This document shows, piece after piece, positions 34,799 through 43,336 of a stretch of DNA of 64,000 bases (its first letter is position 1; every line of letters starts with the position of its first letter). Source of the stretch: Phymatolithon calcareum (Eukaryota; Rhodophyta; Florideophyceae; Hapalidiales). Location: contig OZ345378.1 in NCBI GenBank assembly GCA_977006965.1, positions 248,001-312,000 of the forward strand, read 5' to 3'. A program made the translations under genes and the position numbers. Under the pieces are notes generated by a model. That model saw only the letters and a list, made by a program, of their open reading frames with translations, ran no database searches and was not told where the DNA came from.

Positions 34799-35860
34799 AT
34801 GAAGTTCTCAGTGATGATTCTCGCCCTTGCCGGCGCCGCTCTCGCAGTTAGCACTGCTGAGCCTTACGTTGCTCCGGGATACGCTCCGGCTCCGGCCACT
34901 AGTCCTGCCGCTCCGGCCTCTGCTCCGGGATACGCTCCTGCTCCGGCCACTGCTCCGACCGCCCCGGCTCCGGGTTATTCCGCTCCGGCTCCTGGATACA
35001 CCGCCGCTCCAGCCCCGGCTACTTCCGCCACCCCGCCGAAGAAGGCTAAGAAGAACCGTAAGCCGAAGGCTACCAAGACCCCATGCCCGTACTCCGCGCC
35101 GGCTCCAGGTTACTCCGCTGGTCCGGCCACTGGTCCTTCTGCTCCGGCTCCCGCTGGTGGATACACCACTTTTCCGGCCCCGGCCACTGCTCCTTCCGCT
35201 CCAGCTCCGGGATATGCAGCCCCGGCTCCTGGATACGGCGCCCCAGCCCCTGGCTACGCTGCCCCGGCTCCAAGTGCTCCCATGAACGCTAAGCCTGCTC
35301 CTGCTGCCGGCCCCGCCTACGCCCCGGCCCCGCCTACTGCCCCCGTCGCCGCTCCGGCTCCAGCCCCAGCCGCACCGAGCGCCTCCCCGGCCCCGGCCAC
35401 TGGTTCCTCCGTTGAAACCAAGAATGGTGCCAAGTCTGGTGCTGAAGGTGAGACATCTGTCTCTGTTGCCGCTGACAAGGACTCCGGTGTTGCTTCGGCC
35501 AACGCTGATGAGGATGGCGCTGCTATTGCTGCTGCTCAAGTCGGAGCTGCTGTCGGTCTCTCTACCTCCTCCCGTCAGCAGGTGACCTACACTGACGACA
35601 ACGGAGTGCAATACTACCAGGATGCCAACGGTCAGTGGTACTACTACCCGTCCCCGACCCCTGCCCCGACCGCGGTCCCGGCTCCAGGATCCTCCATCGG
35701 ACTCAAGGGTGGTGTTGAGGCTAGCGGAACTGGTGACAACTCTGTTTCTGCCGGTGTGACCAAAGACCAGTCCGCTGTCTCCGGCAACGGTCTCAATGGC
35801 GTCCTCGCCGCTGCCGCTGCCTCTCCGAACGCCCCGCTTGCTCTCGGCCTCGCATTCTAA
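34799..35860 (+). CDS. Secreted Ala/Pro-rich cell-wall-type protein (family A, copy 1)
   Basis: 353 residues from the ATG at 34799 (the frame is open upstream only from a TTG). MKFSVMILALAGAALAVSTA is a clear signal peptide. The mature part begins with repeated P-G-Y and APAPAT units (about residues 24-190), interrupted by a Lys-rich patch KKAKKNRKPKATKTPCP, and ends in a non-repetitive conserved domain: SSVETKNGAKSGAEGETSVS, DGAAIAAAQVGAAVGLSTSS, an aromatic block DDNGVQYYQDANGQWYYYPS, SIGLKGGVEASGTGDNSV and a hydrophobic end APLALGLAF. This plan suggests an extracellular matrix or wall protein, likely O-glycosylated on its Pro/Ser/Thr repeats. It is a clear paralogue of the pair at 40892-43336 (same signal peptide and C-terminal domain, different repeat region). 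Function unknown beyond that. Confidence 0.85.
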   Translation: MKFSVMILALAGAALAVSTAEPYVAPGYAPAPATSPAAPASAPGYAPAPATAPTAPAPGYSAPAPGYTAAPAPATSATPPKKAKKNRKPKATKTPCPYSAPAPGYSAGPATGPSAPAPAGGYTTFPAPATAPSAPAPGYAAPAPGYGAPAPGYAAPAPSAPMNAKPAPAAGPAYAPAPPTAPVAAPAPAPAAPSASPAPATGSSVETKNGAKSGAEGETSVSVAADKDSGVASANADEDGAAIAAAQVGAAVGLSTSSRQQVTYTDDNGVQYYQDANGQWYYYPSPTPAPTAVPAPGSSIGLKGGVEASGTGDNSVSAGVTKDQSAVSGNGLNGVLAAAAASPNAPLALGLAF

Positions 35861-36135
35861 GTTTCCTAATGTGTAGATACTGAGGTCCTTCTAATATATG
35901 AAAGCCACAGAGGTTTTTTTTTGCAGATTTACGCTTAATATTTTAATGCGCTCAAAACTTCAAAGTGCTAAGCTTGGTCATCCGATCAAATTAAGAACAC
36001 TTGATTTCTGCGAATGCATGGAATCAGGAAGCTTTCAATAAATATGAAAGCCCTCAGTTATTTGCAATCAGTGTTGGAGAGTTTTGAATAAGTGTTTTCT
36101 TCTGCAACATCCGTCTAAGACAAATTTGTCTTAGT
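35861..36135. other. 3' flank of the Ala/Pro-rich gene
   Basis: AT-rich 3' UTR-like sequence ending at the hAT target site. CTTTCAATAAATATG near 36033 contains an AATAAA signal. Confidence 0.45.
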
Positions 36136-36285
36136 ATTGGAACCAGGCTTGTAACCAAATTCATTGCATTGCCAATCCATTGCAATCTGCAATCCCAAAC
36201 TTGAATTGCCATCCCTTCCACGCATTGCAATCCGTATTGCACCACGTTCGGATTGTTCAATCCGTATTGCAGTGACGTGGACCCG

Positions 36286-36543
36286 ACATCAGCTGAAAAC
36301 TAGGTGCGCGCCACGCCATTACTGATGAGTACGTTCGTCTGGCGTGCTGCCGCAATTAAAGGCCTTTCGCTACGTACAAGTGGTACATCAGCTGAAAAGT
36401 TGATGCGTACAACGCCATTACTGGACATTCTCTGATGAGAACGTTCGTCCGGCGATCAGCGGCAATTAAAGGTCCCCCACTACGTACCACTGTTACATCA
36501 GATGAAAAGTAGATGCCATTCTGTGATGAGTACGTTCGTCTCA
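36286..36543 (+). repeat. Tandem repeat of about 100 bp, 2.5 units
   Basis: Units start ACATCAGCTGAAAA at about 36286 and 36386, and ACATCAGATGAAAA near 36492, each followed by CCATT, TGATGAGTACGTTCGTC and, in the first two, GCAATTAAAGG and CTACGTAC. Lies near the left end of the hAT element. Confidence 0.75.
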
Positions 36544-36733
36544 CTGTAACACTAACGTTGCCCATTACCGAAGCCATTAGGTACAGAAAGAGTTCAAGAT
36601 GTTCGATAGAATGTTCCATGTCATCGCATCTCCAACAACCTCTCGACTATGCAACAACCATCACGGAAGGACGTGGTCTTCGCCCTGATGTACTTTGTGG
36701 GCAAAGAGACACGCACATCCATCATATCGGGTG

Positions 36734-37450
36734 GGGGGTTATATGTTGATTTATTTTAAAAGCTCCCAAAACCTCAATTTGATAAACAGGGCAGCTTCTC
36801 GCTGTCTTCCACATTCATCTCTCTACTCGACTCCTAATATCTCCTTAATCCAAATTTCTCTCCCTGCGAGGGCTCGAGTGAGTCATTCGCATTCATATTC
36901 TGTTTCTTGGTCCATCTTCATGCACCATAGTGTGCAGTGGAGCACAACGAGCTCAACCACAGCACCGGGCCCAAAGTACTTCGCTAAAACTGATTTTCTC
37001 CTCAAAGGAGCCCTGCTGAAAAGAAATCTCAGGCATCTCAACCGCGCAGTTCTGTCTCTTATACGTAACACTCCTGGCAGTTCATTCGGCTTGTCGACCG
37101 GGATTTTAACTGTCCGTCCCTCTTCTTCCAACGTCCATATTTTTGCTGCTTCCCGTATGCGTCCGGTTTTTGATACCATGCCTTCTTCTGCTTGTTTTAG
37201 AGCTTCGTCGAGGTGCTTCTCTTCTCTAAGGTGTCCAATATCCTTTGATACATCTTCCAGGTCTTCTTCTCTTCCTTGGTATACTTCTGCGAGCTCAAGG
37301 TACTTCTTCCGTCTTACCAGGCTTAAGGCGAACCTTTCAGCCTGGCGCGCTCTCCTCATCTGTGGGCTGGCGAGTCGGCAGAGCACTCGCACCCGCTCCC
37401 TTCGATGTTCGGCATATTTTCCAAAACCATACCTGAAGAAAAGACCTTCT
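36734..37450 (-). mobile_element. 717-bp insertion inside the hAT element, 14-bp TSD, unknown class
   Basis: CATCATATCGGGTG occurs at 36720-36733 and again at 37451-37464, flanking the segment. There are no inverted ends. A long duplication without TIRs suggests retroposition (a truncated LINE or retroposed gene). It contains the open frame 36883-37392 (-), and a diverged copy lies at 31150-31460. Confidence 0.65.
36883..37392 (-). CDS. Unrecognised 169-codon frame of the inserted element
   Basis: Charged, probably largely helical protein: RVLCRLASPQMRRARQAERF, LSLVRRKKYLELAEVYQG, a Glu/Lys-rich stretch with coiled-coil character (REEDLEDVSKDIGHLREEKH), then RTVKIPVDKPNELPG and a basic region. 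The frame is open further upstream (about 37440, KYAEHRRER) but lacks an earlier ATG. No family is recognised. The homologous diverged copy at 31150-31460 shows it belongs to a mobile or amplified element rather than a host gene. Confidence 0.4.
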   Translation of the reverse strand: MRVLCRLASPQMRRARQAERFALSLVRRKKYLELAEVYQGREEDLEDVSKDIGHLREEKHLDEALKQAEEGMVSKTGRIREAAKIWTLEEEGRTVKIPVDKPNELPGVLRIRDRTARLRCLRFLFSRAPLRRKSVLAKYFGPGAVVELVVLHCTLWCMKMDQETEYECE

Positions 37451-37464
37451 CATCATATCGGGTG

Positions 37465-38364
37465 AGTAACACGAGAAACACTCGACAAGACAGGCTTCAA
37501 CAACCCGTACACACACCTCAAACGTTGCTACGCCAAAGGCAACACTTCTGATCAACAGGAATCGGTATTCAATCGAATGTATCATGTTGAGCTATCCGCT
37601 GCCATGGAGAAAGGCGGTACCGTCAAGTTCCATTTTCACAAACGGGCGCTGTCTGAGTACTACAGAGCGGTGTGGGGATATCTGCGCTTGATCGTCATGA
37701 AGTACCCTCCTTTGTACTGTGTGGAAGAAGAGGACGTACGCCAATTTTCCCGGTTCTCAGTCCCCCCGTGCCGGGCTACGATCATTGAAATCATTTTTCA
37801 GCTCGATGGGCTTGTTGAGAAATGCATTGCATGCGAGTTGAAAGGCACATACGGAGTGTGTTGCATGACGGATGGTCCTGTGGCAGTGTGCACTATGTTG
37901 GAGAGATTGCTTCTTACTGTTCGACTACTACAATTCGCGTCTGTGCAGGCGTTTCCGTCCAGCACACTCCACGACATGTCGTGCTGGGTCTCTCTCCATT
38001 GGGCAAGGTGGATGATGACTGATCGACCGATGAAGCGACAGGACTTAACGGCGAGGCGCACCTGCACTACTTCCGCAACATTTTGCCGTTTTACGGTCGT
38101 ACTCTGAATAACTGGTGGGTTTGCTTCCTGGCTGATAACACGGCGATCAATCGACGAATTGCTCGTTTGAGTGGCATTCCTCATGTCGGCTGTCGCAGCC
38201 AAAAGCTGAACCTGGAAGTCAACCGAATGGTCGAAAACCACGCCGATCTGCGGGACACTATCATTTCTGTGCACGACTCGGATGAGGATTGCCGTGGAAT
38301 CTTGGATTGCAATATGGATTGCTGCGGAATCTTGGATTGCAGTATGTATTGCTGCGGAATCTGA
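37465..38364 (+). pseudogene. Broken hAT transposase
   Basis: Pieces in several plus frames follow hAT transposase order. A BED-finger-like start (TGFNNPYTHLKRCYAKG, about 37487-37540) continues into YLRLIVMKYPPLYCVEEEDV (37577 frame), then HDGWSCGSVHYVGEIASYC (37822 frame), then NNWWVCFLADNTAINRRIAR and LSGIPHVGCRSQKLNLEV (38083 frame). These correspond to the hAT 'FDGWS.G..HFV..FA.Y' and 'LVGDNCS.N..LA...GVP.VGCASHRLNLAV' blocks. At least two frameshifts and a premature end before the C-terminal dimerisation region mean it is dead. The 717-bp insertion split the N-terminal coding part. Confidence 0.85.
38274..38360 (+). repeat. Tandem repeat rich in GGATTGC, subterminal in hAT
   Basis: Units of about 33 bp containing GGAATCTTGGATTGCA and TGGATTGCTGC. 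Together with inverted ATTGCAATCC words at 36165-36270 they form the subterminal repeat zones in which hAT transposases usually bind. Confidence 0.65.
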
Positions 38365-38440
38365 AATGCAATCAGTATTGCGGATTGCGCTTTTAGCTCC
38401 AATCCGTTGCAATAATATTGTTTACAAGCCTGATTGGAAC

Positions 38441-39355
38441 CCGAGGAGGCAGGAAATCGGATACGTTTTCACGAAATGTGGCCAGAATCCGGAAAAGTAG
38501 ACGACCTCTGCAGTCATTAAGTGAGACCTTCCAGCAGACTTTCCGGAAGAGAATGAGGTCTATTCGAAGCTATCGAACATAAAATTCGTCCCTAAAAAGG
38601 CTAGGCAGAACGTAGCCTGAACAGCTCTCGTGAGACTCTAATAAATATACGCATGAAAACTGGAAGAAAAATTGGATCTCTGTCTGGAGACTATATCAAT
38701 ACAGTCTATAGATGCGTGAAAAATATTGATCTGTGAAAAGAGTAAATGTTCCGCGGTGCAATAGCAATAGCAATTCCTGGACTAGTGCGTCATTCATCTA
38801 GCGCGTATTTCCGACATAGAACCCAGCGGTGCCCGTCAAGGCGGCAACAACCGCTCCAAAGTACTGCTCAGCAGCCATTGCAAGCCTTTAGTGCAACACA
38901 GACCGCATGCACATGTCGTCTCTACAGGAAATGTTCGCTCTGCTCGCTTTGGGGGCGCTGACATCAGCCAACGGGCTACCAACACCGTTTGCTGTACGTT
39001 ACGCACCTTCTCTTCGTGAGGACATTGCGTCAGTCAATGCCTTTCTCCGAGTGCCGGCGCAAAGAATGCGCAGAGATAGTGATCGCGTGGAGATGATGGG
39101 CGCAGAAGTTTCATGGAGTTGCCATTCCATGGGCACATCGCCGTGCACATCGGCTTCCCCGCCATCTTCTTCAGTCCTGGTCGCGGTGCACGCGGTCGAC
39201 AGCGCACCGGTTCAGTGGAAAGATGCGCGAGTGGGAAGCTGGGCTGTAGATTTTGGGTACTCGAGTACGTGCTTCGGGCGAGTACTCCCGCACATCACTA
39301 CACGACGACATCCTTGTCCACTGTGCGTGACGTAATTCATTTCTTGCTTATGACA
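38441..39355. other. No convincing gene
   Basis: A frame from the ATG at 38907 (to 39335, +, 142 codons) begins with a weak signal-peptide-like stretch but has no homology I recognise. I leave it unannotated. Confidence 0.3.
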
Positions 39356-39478
39356 GGACTCGAACCGGCGACATCAACCTTCCTGCCTGTATCATGCCGA
39401 AAAATGCGCATAGGTGCGCGCAGGCAGAATCATCACTATACCACAGATGGTAAGACTAATTATACTGGACCGCCATAA
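39356..39478 (-). ncRNA. tRNA-like sequence with RNA polymerase III A- and B-box-like motifs
   Basis: On the minus strand TGGTATAGTGATG (39431-39443) resembles an A box / D-arm and GGTTCGAGTCC (39356-39366) is a perfect B box / T-loop. GTTTATG near 39472-39478 can pair with CATAAGC (about 39346-39352) as an acceptor-like stem. CTGCCTG and CAGGCAG between the boxes pair around a large loop. I could not fold a standard cloverleaf: the T-stem has a mismatch and the anticodon loop would need an intron. A tRNA-derived SINE head or pseudo-tRNA is as likely as a gene. Confidence 0.3.
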
Positions 39479-39614
39479 ACAGAAACGCAGCCAAAGCGGT
39501 CCACTTCCCGACTGTTGTCCTTTTCTGTTCTCCCCGTCGATTTTTTTCTGAAATTCAACCTTTTGAGTTCTTATTTCCCCCGAAAAAAAGTAAATGGAAA
39601 GTCATAATAAATAG

Positions 39615-39680
39615 AGGAAATTACTCATCAAGTTTGCCGTATTTCCTAATACATTCACTTTGCACAGATGCACTTATGAC
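39615..39680 (+). repeat. Diverged copy of the 43.85-kb element terminus
   Basis: AGGAAATTACT ... AGTTTGCCGTATTT ... TGCACTTATGAC follows the terminal repeat of the 43853-47483 element with many differences. Confidence 0.5.
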
Positions 39681-39714
39681 CCACAGTTTTGCTGCCAGTC
39701 GCCTAGCTCTGGTC

Positions 39715-39791
39715 CACCATGCTGGTCAGTCATGACGGACCAGCATGGTGTGAACAGACTGTAATTGACGTCAGTTATAGTCTGCTCACAC
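39715..39791. repeat. Two overlapping hairpins
   Basis: CACCATGCTGGTC / GACCAGCATGGTG (39715-39750) is a perfect 13-bp stem. Its right edge starts a second one: GTGTGA.CAGACT / AGTCTGCTCACAC (39748-39791). Confidence 0.7.
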
Positions 39792-40087
39792 GTGTAGTTC
39801 CGTATTACAGTTATTTTTGTTCAAGTAACGGAGTGAAAACCTCGACGGTCAGCCATTTATATGACCGTTTTCATTGTCTATTGCTAAACAGTTTAAAAAC
39901 AACTTTTCGAAGTTTGGCTTAACGCTGCGGAGAAGATCCACCTTCACTTCCACACTCACCCTCACCCTCCTCAACCGATTCGAAACGATCTACCCTGTGC
40001 GATGAATGGACAGATTGCCAGCGAAGTTACAGAGTGGTCTTTTTATGAGACGAAAGCAGCTCTAAAATCCGCTCTTGCGTTGCACCG

Positions 40088-40160
40088 AATTTGGTAAAAT
40101 GACAACGTACTTTGCAGTATTTGGTAAAATGACCACAAGCACGGGTGTTGTTATGATCTT
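40088..40160 (+). repeat. Second diverged copy of the 43.85-kb element terminus
   Basis: GAATTTGGTAAAATGACAACG, TTTGCAGTATTTGGTAAAATG and GGTGTTGTTATGA match the doubled motif of the terminal repeat in the same order. Confidence 0.55.
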
Positions 40161-40334
40161 AGTTCGAACTGTCGCGCGAGTGCCACAATGATTTCTCTTC
40201 AAGTCTACCGTGTATGGTTATGGTTTTACAGTAGTCCTCAGCCGTACCGTATATTTCTGAAATACTACTCATAAGCTTCATGTCATACTTATGTAGTGTA
40301 GTGATTACTATTATCATAGCTTCCAGGCTATCCA

Positions 40335-40482
40335 TTCATTCATTCCATTTGTCTTTCCCCTAGCGGGGCTAGCAGCGATTCGTGGGCCTGGTTTCTTCCA
40401 TCTATCGTATCGTTATCGAGTTTTACTGCGGCTCTCACGTCTAGTCCAGGTACGTCACCAAAGATGGATTTTGGCTTCGGTG
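40335..40482 (-). mobile_element. 148-bp truncated LINE insertion in the left palindrome arm
   Basis: GGCTATCCA flanks it on both sides (40326-40334 and 40483-40491). It begins with an ATTCATTCATT tail (GAAT repeats on the LINE strand) followed by the same 3' end as the LINE at 3178-3575 (CTAGCGGGGCTAG; TTCTTCCATC). It is absent from the right arm. Confidence 0.8.
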
Positions 40483-40891
40483 GGCTATCCAGCTTACTCT
40501 ATCTGTGAATTGTCGAAATTTCGTCTCGTAAATAATAAGTTTCTCCATGAGTTACTGGACAAGATCTTCTCTAATTGTCTTCATGCGAAGGCTAATTCTT
40601 CACAGTCCGTTGAAAGAAGCTATGAACCCTAATCATGCCATGTATTGCCCTTACAATTTTATTATTGTTACATTTCCAGTTCTAAAGGCTCTGCCAAAAA
40701 CTATTTAGCAACGCGATAGAGATGAGAATACATGCCCTAAACCAACGGAACAAGTGATCAAGAACGCTAGATCCTGTCAAAAACTGGTTTTACTTCCCCA
40801 TTCCTACTTAAGAGCAGTATGAAATTTTCGCAATGACGAAGTGGTTTCTCTCCACTGAGTTGTATGAGACTGTCGCAGTGCGTAATAGAGC

Positions 40892-41866
40892 CTAAAAAGC
40901 GAGTCCCAGTGCCATAGGAGCACTCGGAGAGGAAGCTGCCGCCGCCAGAGCGCCAGTAAGACCGCTCGCAGACGACGCAGACTGGTCCTTCGTGGCTCCC
41001 ACAGCCACGGAGTTGTCTCCGGATCCTTCGGCAGCGACATCGCCCTTAAGTCCGATGGATGCACCTGGAGCCGGAGGAGCAGTGGCAGCCGGGCTCGGGG
41101 ACGGGTAGTAGTACCATTGTCCAGAGGCGTCCTGATAGTACTGAACACCATTCTCATCGGTGTATGTGGCCTGGCGGGACGAGGTAGAGAGACCGACTGC
41201 AGCACCGACCTGGGCAGCGGCAATGGCTGCTCCGTCCTCAGCAGCGTTAGCGGACGCTACACCGGACTTCTTGTCAGCGGCGACAGATACAGACGTATCA
41301 CCCTCAGCACCGGACTTTGCACCTTCGGCAGTCTCAACAGAGGACCCGGAGGCGGGGGCGGGGGATGCGCTTGGCGCGGCAGGAGCGGGAGCGGCGACGC
41401 CAGGAGCCGGTGCGGGGACTACTGGCACAGAACCGGCGGCGGGAGCCGGAGCATACGGCGGAGTGGCACCAGTGTACGGAGCAGGAGCGGGCATGGCTCC
41501 AGCGGGAGCGCCAGGAGCAGCGTATCCAGGAGCACGGCCAGCGGCAGCGGGTTTCGGGCATGGTGTCTTACGGGCAGGAGGAGATCCAGCAGAAGTGGCC
41601 GGGGCCGGCTTCGAGGCTGAGTAGGTACCGGACTGAGGAGCGCCTGCCGGTGGGTATCCAGAAGATGTAGATGGGGCCGGGGCGGTATAGCCCCCGCTCG
41701 GAGGAGATCCGGAGGTGGCGGGGGATCCTGCTCCAGGTTTTGGACACGGAGTGGCACCAGCAGCTGGGGGTATACCCGATGTTGAAGGGGCAGGGGCAGC
41801 GTAGTACGGCGAGCTGACCGCCACAGCAGCACCCACAAGGGCAATGAAGGCAACAGCGAATTTCAT
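40892..41866 (-). CDS. Secreted Ala/Pro-rich cell-wall-type protein (family A, copy 2)
   Basis: 324 residues from the ATG at 41866. Signal peptide MKFAVAFIALVGAAVAVSS. Repeat region of APAPSTSG, SPPSGGYTAPAPS and two similar Cys-containing blocks (ATPCPKPG and KTPCPKPA), then PAPAPGVAAPAPAAPSASPA. The conserved C-terminal domain has GAKSGAEGDTSVSVAADK, DGAAIAAAQVGAAVGLSTSS, DENGVQYYQDASGQWYYYPS, SIGLKGDVAAEGSGDNSV and ends in MALGLAF. Likely an extracellular matrix protein; the role of the Tyr-rich block is unknown, though Tyr clusters are candidates for oxidative cross-links. It is identical to the protein at 42362-43336, and its 495-bp promoter region is shared head-to-head with it. Paralogue of 34799-35860. 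Confidence 0.87.
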   Translation of the reverse strand: MKFAVAFIALVGAAVAVSSPYYAAPAPSTSGIPPAAGATPCPKPGAGSPATSGSPPSGGYTAPAPSTSSGYPPAGAPQSGTYSASKPAPATSAGSPPARKTPCPKPAAAGRAPGYAAPGAPAGAMPAPAPYTGATPPYAPAPAAGSVPVVPAPAPGVAAPAPAAPSASPAPASGSSVETAEGAKSGAEGDTSVSVAADKKSGVASANAAEDGAAIAAAQVGAAVGLSTSSRQATYTDENGVQYYQDASGQWYYYPSPSPAATAPPAPGASIGLKGDVAAEGSGDNSVAVGATKDQSASSASGLTGALAAAASSPSAPMALGLAF

Positions 41867-42361
41867 TTTACGTTCTATATGCGATTCGACAGTATTCTCA
41901 GAGCTTGACCCTCCTGCTGGCACAGAAGGCAAAAGTAGATAATCATGCAGCTGCCTTAAGAAGAGTTAAAGTGTGGAGTGGAGAAAGACCAGCTCTCTTG
42001 ATAGTTCGAAAAATGATTTGGAGGGCCAATTTCATTATCGAATAATTTATCGAATTTGATGGTCCTCCCATACGTATGCGTTTGATTGCTAGTCAAATTC
42101 AGAGAAGTCGGAAGCGTAGTTCTTCTCTCGACATAGGGACTAATATTCTGTCAAGGAAACGGGGACCATCAAATTCGATAAATTACTCGATAATGAAATT
42201 GGCCCTCCAAATCATTTTTCGAACTATCAAGAGAGCTGGTCTTTCTCCACTCCACACTTTACCTCTTCTTAAGGCAGCTGCATGATTATCTACTTTTGCC
42301 TTCTGTGCCAGCAGGAGGGTCAAGCTCTGAGAATACTGTCGAATCGCATATAGAACGTAAA
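41867..42361. promoter_or_regulatory. Palindromic divergent promoter region
   Basis: Sequence between the two identical genes. About 199 bp on each side is mirrored, so both copies have nearly the same core promoter and 5' UTR; the mirrored parts differ at only a few positions (for example TTATCGAATAA versus TTATCGAGTAA). The 97-bp centre (42066-42162) is unique. No canonical TATA box is seen. Confidence 0.55.
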
Positions 42362-43336
42362 ATGAAATTCGCTGTTGCCTTCATTGCCCTTGTGGGTGCT
42401 GCTGTGGCGGTCAGCTCGCCGTACTACGCTGCCCCTGCCCCTTCAACATCGGGTATACCCCCAGCTGCTGGTGCCACTCCGTGTCCAAAACCTGGAGCAG
42501 GATCCCCCGCCACCTCCGGATCTCCTCCGAGCGGGGGCTATACCGCCCCGGCCCCATCTACATCTTCTGGATACCCACCGGCAGGCGCTCCTCAGTCCGG
42601 TACCTACTCAGCCTCGAAGCCGGCCCCGGCCACTTCTGCTGGATCTCCTCCTGCCCGTAAGACACCATGCCCGAAACCCGCTGCCGCTGGCCGTGCTCCT
42701 GGATACGCTGCTCCTGGCGCTCCCGCTGGAGCCATGCCCGCTCCTGCTCCGTACACTGGTGCCACTCCGCCGTATGCTCCGGCTCCCGCCGCCGGTTCTG
42801 TGCCAGTAGTCCCCGCACCGGCTCCTGGCGTCGCCGCTCCCGCTCCTGCCGCGCCAAGCGCATCCCCCGCCCCCGCCTCCGGGTCCTCTGTTGAGACTGC
42901 CGAAGGTGCAAAGTCCGGTGCTGAGGGTGATACGTCTGTATCTGTCGCCGCTGACAAGAAGTCCGGTGTAGCGTCCGCTAACGCTGCTGAGGACGGAGCA
43001 GCCATTGCCGCTGCCCAGGTCGGTGCTGCAGTCGGTCTCTCTACCTCGTCCCGCCAGGCCACATACACCGATGAGAATGGTGTTCAGTACTATCAGGACG
43101 CCTCTGGACAATGGTACTACTACCCGTCCCCGAGCCCGGCTGCCACTGCTCCTCCGGCTCCAGGTGCATCCATCGGACTTAAGGGCGATGTCGCTGCCGA
43201 AGGATCCGGAGACAACTCCGTGGCTGTGGGAGCCACGAAGGACCAGTCTGCGTCGTCTGCGAGCGGTCTTACTGGCGCTCTGGCGGCGGCAGCTTCCTCT
43301 CCGAGTGCTCCTATGGCACTGGGACTCGCTTTTTAG
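42362..43336 (+). CDS. Secreted Ala/Pro-rich cell-wall-type protein (family A, copy 3, identical to copy 2)
   Basis: 324 residues from the ATG at 42362 (AAAATGAAA context), identical in sequence to the minus-strand copy at 40892-41866, with the same signal peptide, Pro-rich repeats and C-terminal domain. It sits on the right arm of the palindrome. Both copies are intact and without frameshift or introns, so dosage or homogenisation rather than decay seems to be at work. Whether both are expressed cannot be told from sequence. Confidence 0.87.
   Translation: MKFAVAFIALVGAAVAVSSPYYAAPAPSTSGIPPAAGATPCPKPGAGSPATSGSPPSGGYTAPAPSTSSGYPPAGAPQSGTYSASKPAPATSAGSPPARKTPCPKPAAAGRAPGYAAPGAPAGAMPAPAPYTGATPPYAPAPAAGSVPVVPAPAPGVAAPAPAAPSASPAPASGSSVETAEGAKSGAEGDTSVSVAADKKSGVASANAAEDGAAIAAAQVGAAVGLSTSSRQATYTDENGVQYYQDASGQWYYYPSPSPAATAPPAPGASIGLKGDVAAEGSGDNSVAVGATKDQSASSASGLTGALAAAASSPSAPMALGLAF

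Larger units (their letters stand above)
36144..38432 (+). mobile_element. hAT DNA transposon with perfect 8-bp TSD
   Basis: Starts CAGGCTTGTAACCAAATTC at 36144 and ends with the complement of CAGGCTTGTAAACAATATT at 38432. ATTGGAAC stands on both sides (36136-36143 and 38433-38440): an exact 8-bp duplication, diagnostic for hAT. Subterminal zones at both ends are full of ATTGCAATCC words. It carries a broken hAT transposase (37465-38364) and a later 717-bp insertion. Length 2289 bp, about 1570 without the insertion. Confidence 0.95.

Noticed and set aside
34808-35611. Antisense frame of 267 codons rich in Ser/Gly/Arg over the first Ala/Pro-rich gene
   Set aside because: Reverse translation of Ala/Pro repeats gives Gly/Arg/Ser automatically; the sense frame has a signal peptide and a conserved paralogue.
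38907-39335. 142-codon frame with a weak signal-peptide-like start
   Set aside because: No homology, unlike the compact gene islands in context, and next to a transposon; not enough to call a gene.
41117-41624. Several plus-strand frames inside the left palindrome gene, with identical mirror images in the right copy
   Set aside because: Shadows of the true genes; their perfect duplication only reflects nucleotide identity of the arms.
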